Assembly: GCA_030054195.1 (NCBI GenBank)
Contig: JASGCJ010000005.1
Span: 31,520-65,046 of the forward strand
Direction: 5' to 3'
Source of the DNA: Minisyncoccota bacterium
GTDB lineage: Bacteria; Verrucomicrobiota; Verrucomicrobiia; Methylacidiphilales; Verrucolacustridaceae
Length of the DNA stretch: 33,527 bases
Made by a program: the position numbers and the translations under genes. The notes beneath the pieces are model-generated. The model ran no database searches. It saw only the letters and a program-made list of their open reading frames with translations, and was not told where the DNA came from. This document shows, one piece after another, positions 1-9,031 of this stretch; positions within the stretch are counted from its first letter, which is position 1; every line of letters begins with the position of its first letter.

Positions 1-3000
1 CTCCTCCATTGTAGCCAACATTGGTCATGATGCCCGTCGCGGCACCGCCGACGTAAATGCTGTAAGTATTAGAGGGTGCCGTTACGAGGAATCCATCAAT
101 CCTTCCACCCTTTCCGCCAATGGAGCTACCGGAACTAGGTGATTGGTAACCTTGGGCTCCGGCCAGAACCAACTTCATCCAATTGACGCCGCTCGGAACG
201 GTGTGGTTTTGCATGGTGGCCGTATAAGGATAATTGGCCGTTGCCGTGTACTGGGAAGTCGCTGAAACCACGCTGCTTCCCGCCAGTTCATTGGTCCCGT
301 TCAACGGGACGACTTTGTAGTACTTCGTGGTTCCAATCGGTAGGTACGTATCCACGTAACGCTGGATCTGATTGGTCACCGTTGTGAGCAGGCTCAACGA
401 GCCAACATTGGGACCGGCATAGATCCGATAGTTTGTCGCCGTCAGGATTCCACTGGGACTCCACGCCACTTCGATCGACCCCTGCAACCCGTAAGCACCC
501 ACTTCACTCGGCGACCCATCCGTGGGACTGAGTCCAGTCGAAGTGGTTGCAGCTGCACCCGATCCGGCCACGTTCCTTGCGACGAGTGAGAACGTGTATG
601 CTGTGCCATTGTTCAGCCCGCTGAAATTGAGGGGACTCACCGCCGACGTAGCCGTCAGTCCTCCGGGACTTGCGGTGGCGATGTAACTGGTAATGGCGGA
701 ACCCCCATTGGTGGCCGGCGCGCCGAAAGTCAAACGAACAGTGCCCGAAGAGAGTGCGGCCGCCACCAGATTGGTCGGCGCACCCGGCACGGTACAGGGC
801 AGCACCGCCGTGGAGTTCGACGACCATGTGATCCCCACGGAATTACTTGCCCCCACCCGGAAGACGTAACTCACCCCGTTTGTCAGACCTGTAACCGTCG
901 CATTTGTGTTAGTCGCCACCACCGGACTGGGCGTGGTTGTCGCGGCGAACCAGTTCGTCCCATTGTTTACGGAGAATTGGATTCCGTAATTTGTCAAAGG
1001 AGCTCCCCCATTGTTGGTCGGGGCGGTCCAGCTCAGCGCAACACTCGTATTGCCGAAAGCACCCGACGGAGTTCCCGGAGCCGTGGGAGCAATCGCCACC
1101 ACTTTGGCGGAAGCCGCACTGTTCGTGGTCCACGTTCCGCCCGCATTGGTCGCCGTAACTGCATAACGCAAATACTGTCCAATATAGTTTGTCGGGATGA
1201 GGTAGTTGGTGGCCGTAGCAGACGGAATATTGGTCCACGGCCCCACTTGCGTGTTCGTTCCTGACACCTGCCACTGGTACGTGAAAGCCAGCGGCGGATT
1301 GGTAGGTGTCCAGGTTCCATTCGCTCCCGTCACCGTGCTTTGATAGGCGAAAGTTCCTGCGGTGGTCGGCGCCACTGTGGTGGTTGGTGCCGTCGGCACT
1401 ATGAAGATCGAGGCATTCGTACTCGTCGAAGGTCCGGCATTCAAGGCTGTATCCGCCACGGAGTTGGAATTCAATGTCAGCACCATTGTTCCCCAGTTGG
1501 TGATCGAACGGGTCACAGTCACGGTGTAGGGACCAGCATTGGTTCCCGTCACGGAGCTGACGGTCCAGCCCGTGGTGTCTCCACTCACCACAAAGTCGGT
1601 CGTCTGCAATCCGGTGATATTTTCACTAAAGAGAAGGGAGAAGGTGGCGGTGGTGGTATTGGTCAGAGTGGCTGTGGTCGAGGTAAAGGAAGTCACCGTG
1701 GGCACATTCCCATCAAAGGTCAGAGTAATGCTGTTGCTACTATTGGCCACATTGTACCCGGTAGCTCCTTGTAAAATGGGCGTGCCACTCACATTAGTGC
1801 CGCGAAGCAGAACGTACGACGGCTGGCCTAGCGACAAGCTGCTGACATCAATTTTGGAGCCAGCCGAGAAGCTGATCGTTCCGCCCGTGTTCCACGCTCC
1901 TGCGGTGTTGGTGGAAGCCGTCAAAATTTTCGCCACGCCGTTGGAGTTGACGGCAAGATTGGCGATCGAACCACTTCCCCGTACCGATCCGCCCGCGAGG
2001 ACCGATACCGCTCCTGCCTGACCGTTGACCTGCAAGGTCGCCCCGTTGGTGACAGACACAGCACTGGAGAGAATTTTTCCGCTCGCAGCAATATTCAACA
2101 CGCCAGCCTCAACAACCGTAGCGCCTGTATGGGTGTTGGTTCCGCTGAGGGTCTGGGTCCCCGTCCCGGCCTTAAAGAGCTTGGCAGGGTTAACCCCATT
2201 ATTGCTGATCGTCCCGGCAAACGTACCACTCCCGTTGTTCACTCCGCACCGAATGTAAGGATTTTGCGAATTCCACCCGCTCGTGATAAGCCCGGAACCC
2301 TCGAGAGAATCGACGATGATCGACTCCTCGGTACCCGCGAAGCATGCCCCAGCAGCGACAAACAGAGAGGCTTTGTTACTGGTCCAAACCTCGTTGGCAC
2401 TACTTCCCCCAGCGAAAGTGCCCCCATTCACCTCAATTCGGCCACCGCTCATGGCAAACTCCGCTACTGCCGTACCCCAAAGCAGCAGCCCCGCACCGGT
2501 TTTTCGCAGGATGCCGTTCCCCGTAAACTTGGTGGCAGTACAATCGGTGGTTGTTCCGATAAAATATTCCAAAACACTGTTGCTTCCGGAGATTACCTGA
2601 CTCGTCGACCTGATGACCGCATTACTAAGCACCAATCTGCCCGCGTTCACAGTAGTTGCACCAGTGTAGGTGTTGTTCCCGGTAAAGGTCGCGATACCGT
2701 TACCGGTCTTGGTGATGCCACCTCCGTTCCAGAAGAAGGAACTCACCGTCAGGTCGCTTGTGGAATCGGTCCCGCGGGTGACGTTCAGGGTGGCCACCCC
2801 AGCAATGTTCAGGCCACTACTGCCAATGATGGCGTTGCGGGCTCCGCCGGTCGTGGTGTAGGTGTTTCCCACCCAGTCGACGATGTTGCCGCCGCTTCCG
2901 GTATCAAGCGTGTTGCCGCCACTGGCGCCAAATGTGAATGTGCGGGGCGACCCCCCGTTGCTGTTAAGATCGATTCGAGTGGCGCCGAAGGCCAGCGTGG

Positions 3001-3397
3001 CCCCATTGTTGATCGCAAATCCGCTGCTGGCGCTATTGCCTGTACCCAGAACCAGGCGGCCAGCATTCACCGTCGTCACCCCACTATAACTATTGCCGGC
3101 ACTGAGAGTGGTCGTTCCGGTTCCATTCTGGGCTAGCGAACCCGTCCCGGAGATGACGAAACGGTTACTTAGGGTGGTCGACTGCCAGAACTGCAAAGTT
3201 CCGTTGTTGATGATCGGACCGGTAATGGAAGTAACGGGATTGGTGATGATGGCCGTCACCCCGCTGGCAATCGTGCCGCCGTTCGTAACTGCATTGGTCG
3301 TTTGACCATGGCCTGCAGAAACAGAAAAGAGACTGACCAAGGCAAAGCTGATCCTCAGAAAATAGCCCGCACCGGATGAAGGGAGTCCCGTTTTCAT
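1..3397 (-). CDS. Secreted autotransporter-associated beta-strand repeat / fibronectin III protein (3' end outside window)
   Basis: This frame is open from ATG 3397 to the window edge, so at least 1,132 residues are seen and the C-terminus is missing. Residues 1 to about 33 form a signal peptide ending near AGHGQ. At least three autotransporter-associated beta-strand repeats (PATR type) follow, near residues 91-118, 223-255 and 405-436, each with the pattern G-T-x-T-L/F-S/T-G-N-x-Y-x-G-x-T-x-V-x-A-G-x-L. Then come a bacterial Ig-like region (about 560-665), another Ig-like region (about 671-767), three fibronectin type III-like modules (about 768-1045), and the start of a glycine-rich domain with GGKGGR. 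The role is inferred to be a surface adhesin or matrix protein. No beta-barrel or sorting signal is visible because the 3' end is missing. The gene starts 9 bp after the FecR/YDG gene stop, so the two are probably cotranscribed. Confidence 0.85.
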   Translation of the reverse strand, partial: MKTGLPSSGAGYFLRISFALVSLFSVSAGHGQTTNAVTNGGTIASGVTAIITNPVTSITGPIINNGTLQFWQSTTLSNRFVISGTGSLAQNGTGTTTLSAGNSYSGVTTVNAGRLVLGTGNSASSGFAINNGATLAFGATRIDLNSNGGSPRTFTFGASGGNTLDTGSGGNIVDWVGNTYTTTGGARNAIIGSSGLNIAGVATLNVTRGTDSTSDLTVSSFFWNGGGITKTGNGIATFTGNNTYTGATTVNAGRLVLSNAVIRSTSQVISGSNSVLEYFIGTTTDCTATKFTGNGILRKTGAGLLLWGTAVAEFAMSGGRIEVNGGTFAGGSSANEVWTSNKASLFVAAGACFAGTEESIIVDSLEGSGLITSGWNSQNPYIRCGVNNGSGTFAGTISNNGVNPAKLFKAGTGTQTLSGTNTHTGATVVEAGVLNIAASGKILSSAVSVTNGATLQVNGQAGAVSVLAGGSVRGSGSIANLAVNSNGVAKILTASTNTAGAWNTGGTISFSAGSKIDVSSLSLGQPSYVLLRGTNVSGTPILQGATGYNVANSSNSITLTFDGNVPTVTSFTSTTATLTNTTTATFSLLFSENITGLQTTDFVVSGDTTGWTVSSVTGTNAGPYTVTVTRSITNWGTMVLTLNSNSVADTALNAGPSTSTNASIFIVPTAPTTTVAPTTAGTFAYQSTVTGANGTWTPTNPPLAFTYQWQVSGTNTQVGPWTNIPSATATNYLIPTNYIGQYLRYAVTATNAGGTWTTNSAASAKVVAIAPTAPGTPSGAFGNTSVALSWTAPTNNGGAPLTNYGIQFSVNNGTNWFAATTTPSPVVATNTNATVTGLTNGVSYVFRVGASNSVGITWSSNSTAVLPCTVPGAPTNLVAAALSSGTVRLTFGAPATNGGSAITSYIATASPGGLTATSAVSPLNFSGLNNGTAYTFSLVARNVAGSGAAATTSTGLSPTDGSPSEVGAYGLQGSIEVAWSPSGILTATNYRIYAGPNVGSLSLLTTVTNQIQRYVDTYLPIGTTKYYKVVPLNGTNELAGSSVVSATSQYTATANYPYTATMQNHTVPSGVNWMKLVLAGAQGYQSPSSGSSIGGKGGRIDGFLVTAPSNTYSIYVGGAATGIMTNVGYNGG

Positions 3398-3406
3398 ACT
3401 CGGTTT

Positions 3407-5929
3407 CTACCTTCTCCCCACATTCATCACCGTTGCGCCGCCAGCCCCGTTCTCGCTCATGTGCCCGCCATTCAGTGCACTCACGATGTTGGCTGAATTT
3501 GCGATGCTCATGGATGCGTTGTTGGCGGTGTTCAGGAAGTTGTTCCCGTTCGCACCCATGAAGTTGACGGTTCCAGGAACAACACTTCCGTAGGTCCGAT
3601 TCACCATTCCATCGCGCGTCCGGGCATCGATCACCCCGGCACTCGTCACATTGGCATTGTTGAAGACGATCGTGTGGGAGTTGAGCGCCAACTGTCCCGC
3701 CACGTTGATCGCGGCAATCTGCAAAGCCCGGTCTCCGGCAATCGTTATGTCCGTCTTGCCGGTGAAGTTGGGGTGATTGATCTCCGCCTCAACCGCATCC
3801 ATGGAATTCGGGAGACCCGCTCCGGTTAGAGCACTCTTCTGAACTGAACTGAGGGCCTTCATTGCAATTTTGCTGATCGTCGGATCACTCACCAGGGTTC
3901 CGCTCATCAGCACCCGTCCCCCCAGACTTGCCGCCTCCAGTTCCACCTCGTCCATACCTTCGAATCTCACATTCACAATCTCCACGCCCCGATTTCCTCG
4001 AATCACCGCTTTGCCTTCTTGATACTTCAACTTCACCTCATCCACCTGACCGTTCGGGTTCAGCGACTCGTTCGAGAAAAGAAAGTTCCAAAGCCCATTT
4101 GCGAGTGAGGAGATCAGACCACTGACGGGGGAATTCGGTTTGTACTCCCCGACAGCGGTATCGAAAGAGGCATAGTCGATCGAGTTGATCGAACTGGCTG
4201 CTGCATCACGAAGAACCAGATTGGCCCCATTGGCGGCCGATCCGTATCCGATCGGATCCAGCGCAGCGGCCGTGTGATTCAGGACGTCGACCGTCTTGTC
4301 GTTGGCAGAACCGGGGGTTCCCGTCGGATAGTGGCTAACCGTGAGGCGATAATCTCCCAAGAACATATCGCCTCCCGGGACCGAGCTCATTTTGATTCCG
4401 AGAATCGGCTTATCGACAACCACCCCCGCCGTCTCACTGAACTGGATCACTCCCATCCCCAAAGCATCGAGCGTGATTCCTCCGGAACTTTTTTGCATCC
4501 AAGCGCTGAAACTTGAGTTTTCTAAAAGAACGGATCCGCCAGTGGACTGGATCGATAAACCGCCTTGGACCCGTGTGGCCGTGGTGTTTCGGATATGAAC
4601 GTACTCAGCAGAATTGACGTTCACCGCTGCGCCATCCCGATTCAGATTCGCACTTCCGGTGATCTCCCCCTTCAACCCAGTGGGCTGGGTCAAGGTGTAG
4701 TTCCCCGAACCCGATCCGACGAGTGACATGACTGTGCTCACCGGAATCAACGTCCCGGGTAAGTTACGCTCGAACGTCCCCAGCATTGCACCGGCAAGGC
4801 TGACAGTGTCGCCTGCCTGAATTCCAGAGAGGAGTGCATTGCCAACCGTTGCAGTGAAAAGGCCATCGTAGACTTTCGAGGAAACCGTGGCGTTGAGAAC
4901 GATGGCCTGAAGCGTTGTTGGAGTTGGAGAAGTAGCAGGATTTGAATTCGGAGGTGGAGGAGGTGTGACTGGAGGGTTCGGCGTCGAGGGAGCGGAGGAA
5001 CCTAAAGCTCCAGTTCCTCTTCTGGCGCCGCCACTCGGCACACCGCCACCTGCCCCACCATCACCTCCCGCCGCAGTCTCTACATCCTCCACCCCCGCGT
5101 CCTTGGCAGAGTCATCCTTGTTGCCGCCCGGGATCGGTTTGTTGACGGCCATTTCAAAGACACGCTTCCCCGGATCCGGTGGTTTAGACTCCCCGACCAA
5201 AATATCCCCATCGGAAGAGATCGCCAGACCCGTTGCCCCTGTGCCTTTTATTTCCCCCCTTGCCTGTTGCTGGATCGCCGCCTGGGTGATCTCCTTGAGC
5301 GTGGGCAGCGGATCCTGGAAAGCCCCGATCAAGGGACAGGTTCGAATCGTCTGGGCGAGGTTCACATTGAATACTTTGGGCGCTCCCTTCGATGCCGAAC
5401 CCACGACCGCCATCTCTCCCGGGTTAATTTGGACAGCAACACCGTTCGGGCCTGTAACTCTAGTTGCCGATCTGCCTTCCAGCACTAAGAGGGCGAAGCC
5501 CCCCGTTCCTTTTCCCTGTTGCGAGTAAGCGGTTAAAAGAAAGGTGTTCCCTGTTACTTTCCCCGTTACCCCCCCCGAACTGATCGTGATCCCTCCGTTT
5601 TCTGGAGGGGTATGCATCAGAGCCGTTCCACGGTCGATCTGAACCAACCTTTTTTCAGAGTCATAACTGAAAACAGCATTCGCTCCTAATCGGACAACAG
5701 AGCGATCGCTAAATTTAAGCTCAGCCAGCGAATTTTGCTTGGTTTGTAATTGTTCACCATCAGCCACCAAATCCTTAACCCCCACTGGCCTTGTTTCCTT
5801 TGCATTTACCTTATCCACTTTATTACGGATTGCAGTGATCTCAGCCCCGCCCATCGAAACAGCGAATGTCTGCCGTAAAGGCAAAATCGCCACGCATAAG
5901 AAAAGGGTAATTCGAAGGCTGAAGTTCAA
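3407..5929 (-). CDS. FecR-domain and YDG-domain exported protein
   Basis: An 840-residue protein. Residues 1 to about 23 are a signal peptide (LRQTFA then V). Residues about 50-180 match a FecR domain (LKFSDRSVVRLGANAVFSY, then GGVTGKVTGNTFLL). A Gly/Pro/Ser-rich linker runs from about 285 to 340. Residues about 345-425 match a YDG domain, a module typical of large secreted adhesins (SSKVYDGLFTATVGNALLSG). The rest is Asn/Ser/Thr-rich, beta-helix-like and lacks Cys motifs. There is no N-terminal anti-sigma region and no sigma factor gene nearby, so a role in the cell envelope or in secretion is likelier than Fec-type signalling. The start is TTG; an in-frame stop lies 21 bp upstream with no ATG or GTG between. 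It is the first gene of a pair with the repeat protein. Confidence 0.8.
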   Translation of the reverse strand: MNFSLRITLFLCVAILPLRQTFAVSMGGAEITAIRNKVDKVNAKETRPVGVKDLVADGEQLQTKQNSLAELKFSDRSVVRLGANAVFSYDSEKRLVQIDRGTALMHTPPENGGITISSGGVTGKVTGNTFLLTAYSQQGKGTGGFALLVLEGRSATRVTGPNGVAVQINPGEMAVVGSASKGAPKVFNVNLAQTIRTCPLIGAFQDPLPTLKEITQAAIQQQARGEIKGTGATGLAISSDGDILVGESKPPDPGKRVFEMAVNKPIPGGNKDDSAKDAGVEDVETAAGGDGGAGGGVPSGGARRGTGALGSSAPSTPNPPVTPPPPPNSNPATSPTPTTLQAIVLNATVSSKVYDGLFTATVGNALLSGIQAGDTVSLAGAMLGTFERNLPGTLIPVSTVMSLVGSGSGNYTLTQPTGLKGEITGSANLNRDGAAVNVNSAEYVHIRNTTATRVQGGLSIQSTGGSVLLENSSFSAWMQKSSGGITLDALGMGVIQFSETAGVVVDKPILGIKMSSVPGGDMFLGDYRLTVSHYPTGTPGSANDKTVDVLNHTAAALDPIGYGSAANGANLVLRDAAASSINSIDYASFDTAVGEYKPNSPVSGLISSLANGLWNFLFSNESLNPNGQVDEVKLKYQEGKAVIRGNRGVEIVNVRFEGMDEVELEAASLGGRVLMSGTLVSDPTISKIAMKALSSVQKSALTGAGLPNSMDAVEAEINHPNFTGKTDITIAGDRALQIAAINVAGQLALNSHTIVFNNANVTSAGVIDARTRDGMVNRTYGSVVPGTVNFMGANGNNFLNTANNASMSIANSANIVSALNGGHMSENGAGGATVMNVGRR
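3410..3417 (-). promoter_or_regulatory. Shine-Dalgarno site for the repeat protein
   Basis: On the minus strand this reads GGAGAAGG, 12 nt before ATG 3397. It overlaps the last codons of the upstream FecR/YDG gene, which supports both the chosen start and translation from a shared mRNA. Most other genes in the window have weaker Shine-Dalgarno matches. Confidence 0.6.
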
Positions 5930-6056
5930 GCTAGTATAACTTAATGTTAATTAGCAATTTCCGCTCTACCGAGTGTTTGGTATTGCATCAGCAATCACTA
6001 GGTATGGTACAAATGTTTCCTTGAGTACCCAAGATGTTGTATTTAGGGCTTTTAAA
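5930..6056. promoter_or_regulatory. Divergent promoter region between the FecR/YDG gene and the beta-barrel gene
   Basis: This AT-rich gap separates two divergent exported-protein genes and must hold promoters for both, unless the plus-strand gene starts further upstream. On the minus strand TATACT (5938-5933) is a good -10 match but lies only 3 nt from the TTG start. I see no convincing -35 element for either direction and no recognisable operator. Confidence 0.45.
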
Positions 6057-7136
6057 GTGAAAATCGCCCTACGCAGGGTTTATCCCGTCATTTTGGCGAT
6101 ATTTTCGTTATTTGTTGGGTGTTCCCATACCTTTGCCCAAACAGGATCGGCTGCTGCAGTATCCTCACAAACGAGGCAGGACAACCAGCTAACCCGTCAG
6201 GTTCAGGACACTAACCCCAATGCCCTCAAAAAGGATCAAACCGAAGAGGCCATGACAGCAAAGCCCCTACCGAAAGACATGGGGGAGGTTGAAATTATGA
6301 CAGAGGAGGAACAAAATCCTTGGTTCTTTGCCTCAGTCGATACTCAGGCCTTCTACAACAGCAATGTTCTGTACGCGAACAGCCCTTACCTAAAGTTCGG
6401 CGCTTGGCAGATCATCACCACTCCGGAAATCGGATTTTCCCCAACCATCAAAGATGAACAGTTTGCCATGTTTTTCCCAAGAGTAGGCTTCCGTTATCAG
6501 TTTTTTACCTACGCCCAAGCGGAACCGCCACCCTCTGGAACTGCCTATGAAAGCTCTGGAATTTCCGCCAACAACTTCACTGTTACCGATCCCTACATCT
6601 CACTCGGTTGGGCTTTTTCCGAGGTTCTCTTCATCTCGTTTTCTGCCGATGCCAACGTTTACATGGGAATCGGCAGAGACACCGATGCTTGGACCAACTT
6701 CCTCGACGAGTACCCCCTCGCTTGGACGGCAACCTGGTTCCACTCCTTGGCCGATTGGAACTCGGTTTCGATCACCGGACGCGCTTCATATGTTTTGGCC
6801 AATCCTTCAAACTTTGAGCGAACCGATAATAATCTGACATTTTCTTGGTCGACCAATCCCATCAAAGAGCTCAGCACCCAACTCTACGCCAGCTTTCGTT
6901 TGGCCAAGTACACAGGAACCCAACTCACCGGCGGCCCGAACGACTTTCCCAACGATGACCGTCTCGATTTCCAACAAACTTACGGACTTTCCGTGACTTG
7001 GACTCCGGTCGAATACGTCTCCCTACGCGCGTTCACCAGTTTCACAAAGAGTAGTAGCAGCGTGAATGTACCGGAAACGGGCGACTACGAAGCCTACAAC
7101 GCGGGAACCGGGATCAACCTGATCTACAGATTCTAA
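6057..7136 (+). CDS. Putative outer-membrane beta-barrel protein
   Basis: I do not recognise a named family. I chose GTG 6057 because it starts a clean signal peptide (VKIALRRVYPVILAIFSLF, cleavage after TFAQ). An in-frame GTG at 5973 would add 28 residues before it. The mature protein begins TGSAAAVSSQ, then a charged, Gln-rich segment. From about residue 90 it has alternating hydrophobic and polar strands rich in Tyr, Phe and Trp. It ends in NLIYRF; a terminal aromatic residue of this kind is the usual signal for insertion by the BAM complex. No POTRA or TonB box is seen. The stop overlaps the ATG of the next gene (TAATG), so the two are probably translated together. A partnership with the divergent surface proteins is inferred from position only. 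Confidence 0.75.
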   Translation: MKIALRRVYPVILAIFSLFVGCSHTFAQTGSAAAVSSQTRQDNQLTRQVQDTNPNALKKDQTEEAMTAKPLPKDMGEVEIMTEEEQNPWFFASVDTQAFYNSNVLYANSPYLKFGAWQIITTPEIGFSPTIKDEQFAMFFPRVGFRYQFFTYAQAEPPPSGTAYESSGISANNFTVTDPYISLGWAFSEVLFISFSADANVYMGIGRDTDAWTNFLDEYPLAWTATWFHSLADWNSVSITGRASYVLANPSNFERTDNNLTFSWSTNPIKELSTQLYASFRLAKYTGTQLTGGPNDFPNDDRLDFQQTYGLSVTWTPVEYVSLRAFTSFTKSSSSVNVPETGDYEAYNAGTGINLIYRF

Positions 7137-7891
7137 TGAAACGAATTTCTTTTTTCTTCATCCTGATTCTTTCCTCAGGTCCGCTATTTGCTCAAACCCC
7201 TGGATCGGCTGCGGCCGTTTCCTCGGAAGCTGCAGCGGTTCAACCCAAACTTCCTCCTTCGGTGCCGACCCCTGATCCTACGCCCGCTACTCAAACTCCT
7301 CCCCCGCCACCATCTTCCACGGGAGAGATCGATCCGCTTCTCGATCCGACCCGCCCGAAAAATTGCCAGTTAAACATCACCGTGGAACAAACGATTGCTT
7401 GTGACACCATCTCGGTAAAGCTGCCCGTCGGCACCTACAAGCAGGTGAAGATCGTGGACGGGCCGCAGGAGAAAAAAGCCATTGAGGGCACTTCTCTCAA
7501 ACCCCAAGCGGTGGGCTTGGGATACATCCGTTACCAATCCGAAATAAAACTCAAGATTGGCGAGACGGAACGGACGGGCGGAATCGACGTAGGGATACGC
7601 CCCGAGGACAATCTCCCCGTTCGTATCTGGTACAAGAAAATGACCGAGGTGGACGACGTAACCAACGCCTTCACTTTTATCTTCCCACCGGTGGGATTGA
7701 TTGCCGGGGCGGGAGCTTGGTCTTCTGGGAATATCCTGACACCAGAAAAGCCACCTGTCTTCACCGAGGCACGGGACTATTACCTAAAAGAAACGGATCA
7801 AACTGATTCCAGTTCAGCAACAACTGAATCCGCCTCTTTGACTCCATCTTCACAATCCCCCCATCTTGGGGGCGGATACCGCACTCCTTAA
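7136..7891 (+). CDS. Exported protein of unknown function
   Basis: A 251-residue protein of no family I recognise. Residues 1-20 are a signal peptide (ISFFFILILSSGPLFAQ). The mature N-terminus, TPGSAAAVSSEAAA, closely resembles that of the preceding beta-barrel protein. A Pro-rich linker (about 35-65) follows, then a compact region (about 70-225) with two Cys in the segment NCQLNITVEQTIAC and a hydrophobic stretch FIFPPVGLIAGAGAW. The tail is Ser/Thr-rich. The gene overlaps its upstream neighbour by one base. It is probably periplasmic or associated with the outer membrane, working with the barrel protein; that is inference. Confidence 0.7.
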   Translation: MKRISFFFILILSSGPLFAQTPGSAAAVSSEAAAVQPKLPPSVPTPDPTPATQTPPPPPSSTGEIDPLLDPTRPKNCQLNITVEQTIACDTISVKLPVGTYKQVKIVDGPQEKKAIEGTSLKPQAVGLGYIRYQSEIKLKIGETERTGGIDVGIRPEDNLPVRIWYKKMTEVDDVTNAFTFIFPPVGLIAGAGAWSSGNILTPEKPPVFTEARDYYLKETDQTDSSSATTESASLTPSSQSPHLGGGYRTP

Positions 7892-7969
7892 TAAAAGAAT
7901 CCAAAATATATCTTAAACTACTTATAATCAGTATTTTATGGCTGGTTTTGATCCCCTCCGCCGGTAGGT

Positions 7970-9031
7970 TTATTTTTCGAATCCGTATCCACGGATCAAC
8001 AGAAATTCCCCAGCCCTGCCCGTTACTTCCCACTCTTTGGGATCAAACTCCTCCCGATATACTTGTCTCAAGGTGATTCCCTCCACTTTTTGACCTGCCG
8101 ACAATCCTTGCTTCAAATCACCTGGCTTCTCAAAAAGTCGACCCTCCGCCTCAATCGACGGTTTCACGACAACATCCGCATCCGCTCGACTGATCCAAAC
8201 TTTTCGATCCGTCACGAAAAGCAAACCTGCCGCCCGCGCCCGATAAATAAATAGACGCTCAGGTTGATGGTGGTTCGCTAACTTCGCCAAGGAGCAAACA
8301 CTGGCCTGCCTTCCCAAAAGATCATTGATCCGCTCCATCTCCCAGCTGGCCCCGTGCCATAAAAAGATCGCCACTCCCGCAACCCATCCCACTTTCGCCA
8401 ACACATCCCCCCTTCTAATTTTGATTCCCCACACCAGAACCAGAATGACAGCCAAAAGCGTCGCAGCCAAAAGATAGCCCGGAGAAGGTGTCACCTCGGC
8501 CGCTTCGCTCCAAACATAACGCACACACCAAAGCATCGGCCCGAGCACCCCCAGGGAAATCAGCGCAAATCCCCAACCTGTTTTTTCGCAACGGGGACAA
8601 ACTTGCCCACTCAACCAAATCGCCAGTGCCAACGCCAAAGGCGGATAGATCGGAAGAATATACGTCAGCAGCTTCGATCCACTGCAACTCACCACTACAA
8701 ACGGAATCACGATCGCCGCCCCAACGCCCCACAAGACCGGAGACAATGTCTTGCCCCTCATCTTGATCAAGGACTGCCGGATGAGACCCGGCAAAAACCC
8801 GGTCCACGGCACCGTCCCAATCAGCAGGATAGGAAGAAAAAACCACCAAGGCTTCGAGCGCCCATGCGTCGTGCTGGCAAATCTCTCAACCAGTTCATAC
8901 CCAAGAAAATATTTCCATAATTCGGGATACCTCCAGCACACCGTGACGAACCAACTCATCGCCACCCCAAAGGTGATCGGAATCCCCAATCCCCAAGGAA
9001 GATCTAGCTTTTCCCCCTTCCTTTTGGCCAT
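7970..9031 (-). CDS. ArnT/GT39-type membrane glycosyltransferase, C-terminal part
   Basis: This 353-residue ORF lies in the same frame as the ORF that ends at 9032; only one TGA separates them. It starts ATG directly after that stop (TGAATG). The sequence continues the ArnT/PMT fold where the other part stops: several membrane helices, PWWFFLPILLIGTVPW, and SGSKLLTYILPIYPPLALA, a segment typical of this family. It ends in a soluble C-terminal domain. Alone it lacks the catalytic N-terminal loop. It could be made by reinitiation after the TGA, by readthrough, or not at all. Confidence 0.75.
   Translation of the reverse strand: MAKRKGEKLDLPWGLGIPITFGVAMSWFVTVCWRYPELWKYFLGYELVERFASTTHGRSKPWWFFLPILLIGTVPWTGFLPGLIRQSLIKMRGKTLSPVLWGVGAAIVIPFVVVSCSGSKLLTYILPIYPPLALALAIWLSGQVCPRCEKTGWGFALISLGVLGPMLWCVRYVWSEAAEVTPSPGYLLAATLLAVILVLVWGIKIRRGDVLAKVGWVAGVAIFLWHGASWEMERINDLLGRQASVCSLAKLANHHQPERLFIYRARAAGLLFVTDRKVWISRADADVVVKPSIEAEGRLFEKPGDLKQGLSAGQKVEGITLRQVYREEFDPKEWEVTGRAGEFLLIRGYGFEK

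Noticed and set aside
2129-3136. 335-residue plus-strand ORF
   Set aside because: It is antisense to the repeat protein, whose frame shows a signal peptide and known repeat modules. The plus-strand translation is repetitive and matches no family.
1-3397. CRISPR or DNA tandem repeat array in the large surface gene
   Set aside because: The repeats are diverged protein modules at irregular spacing, not identical short DNA repeats.
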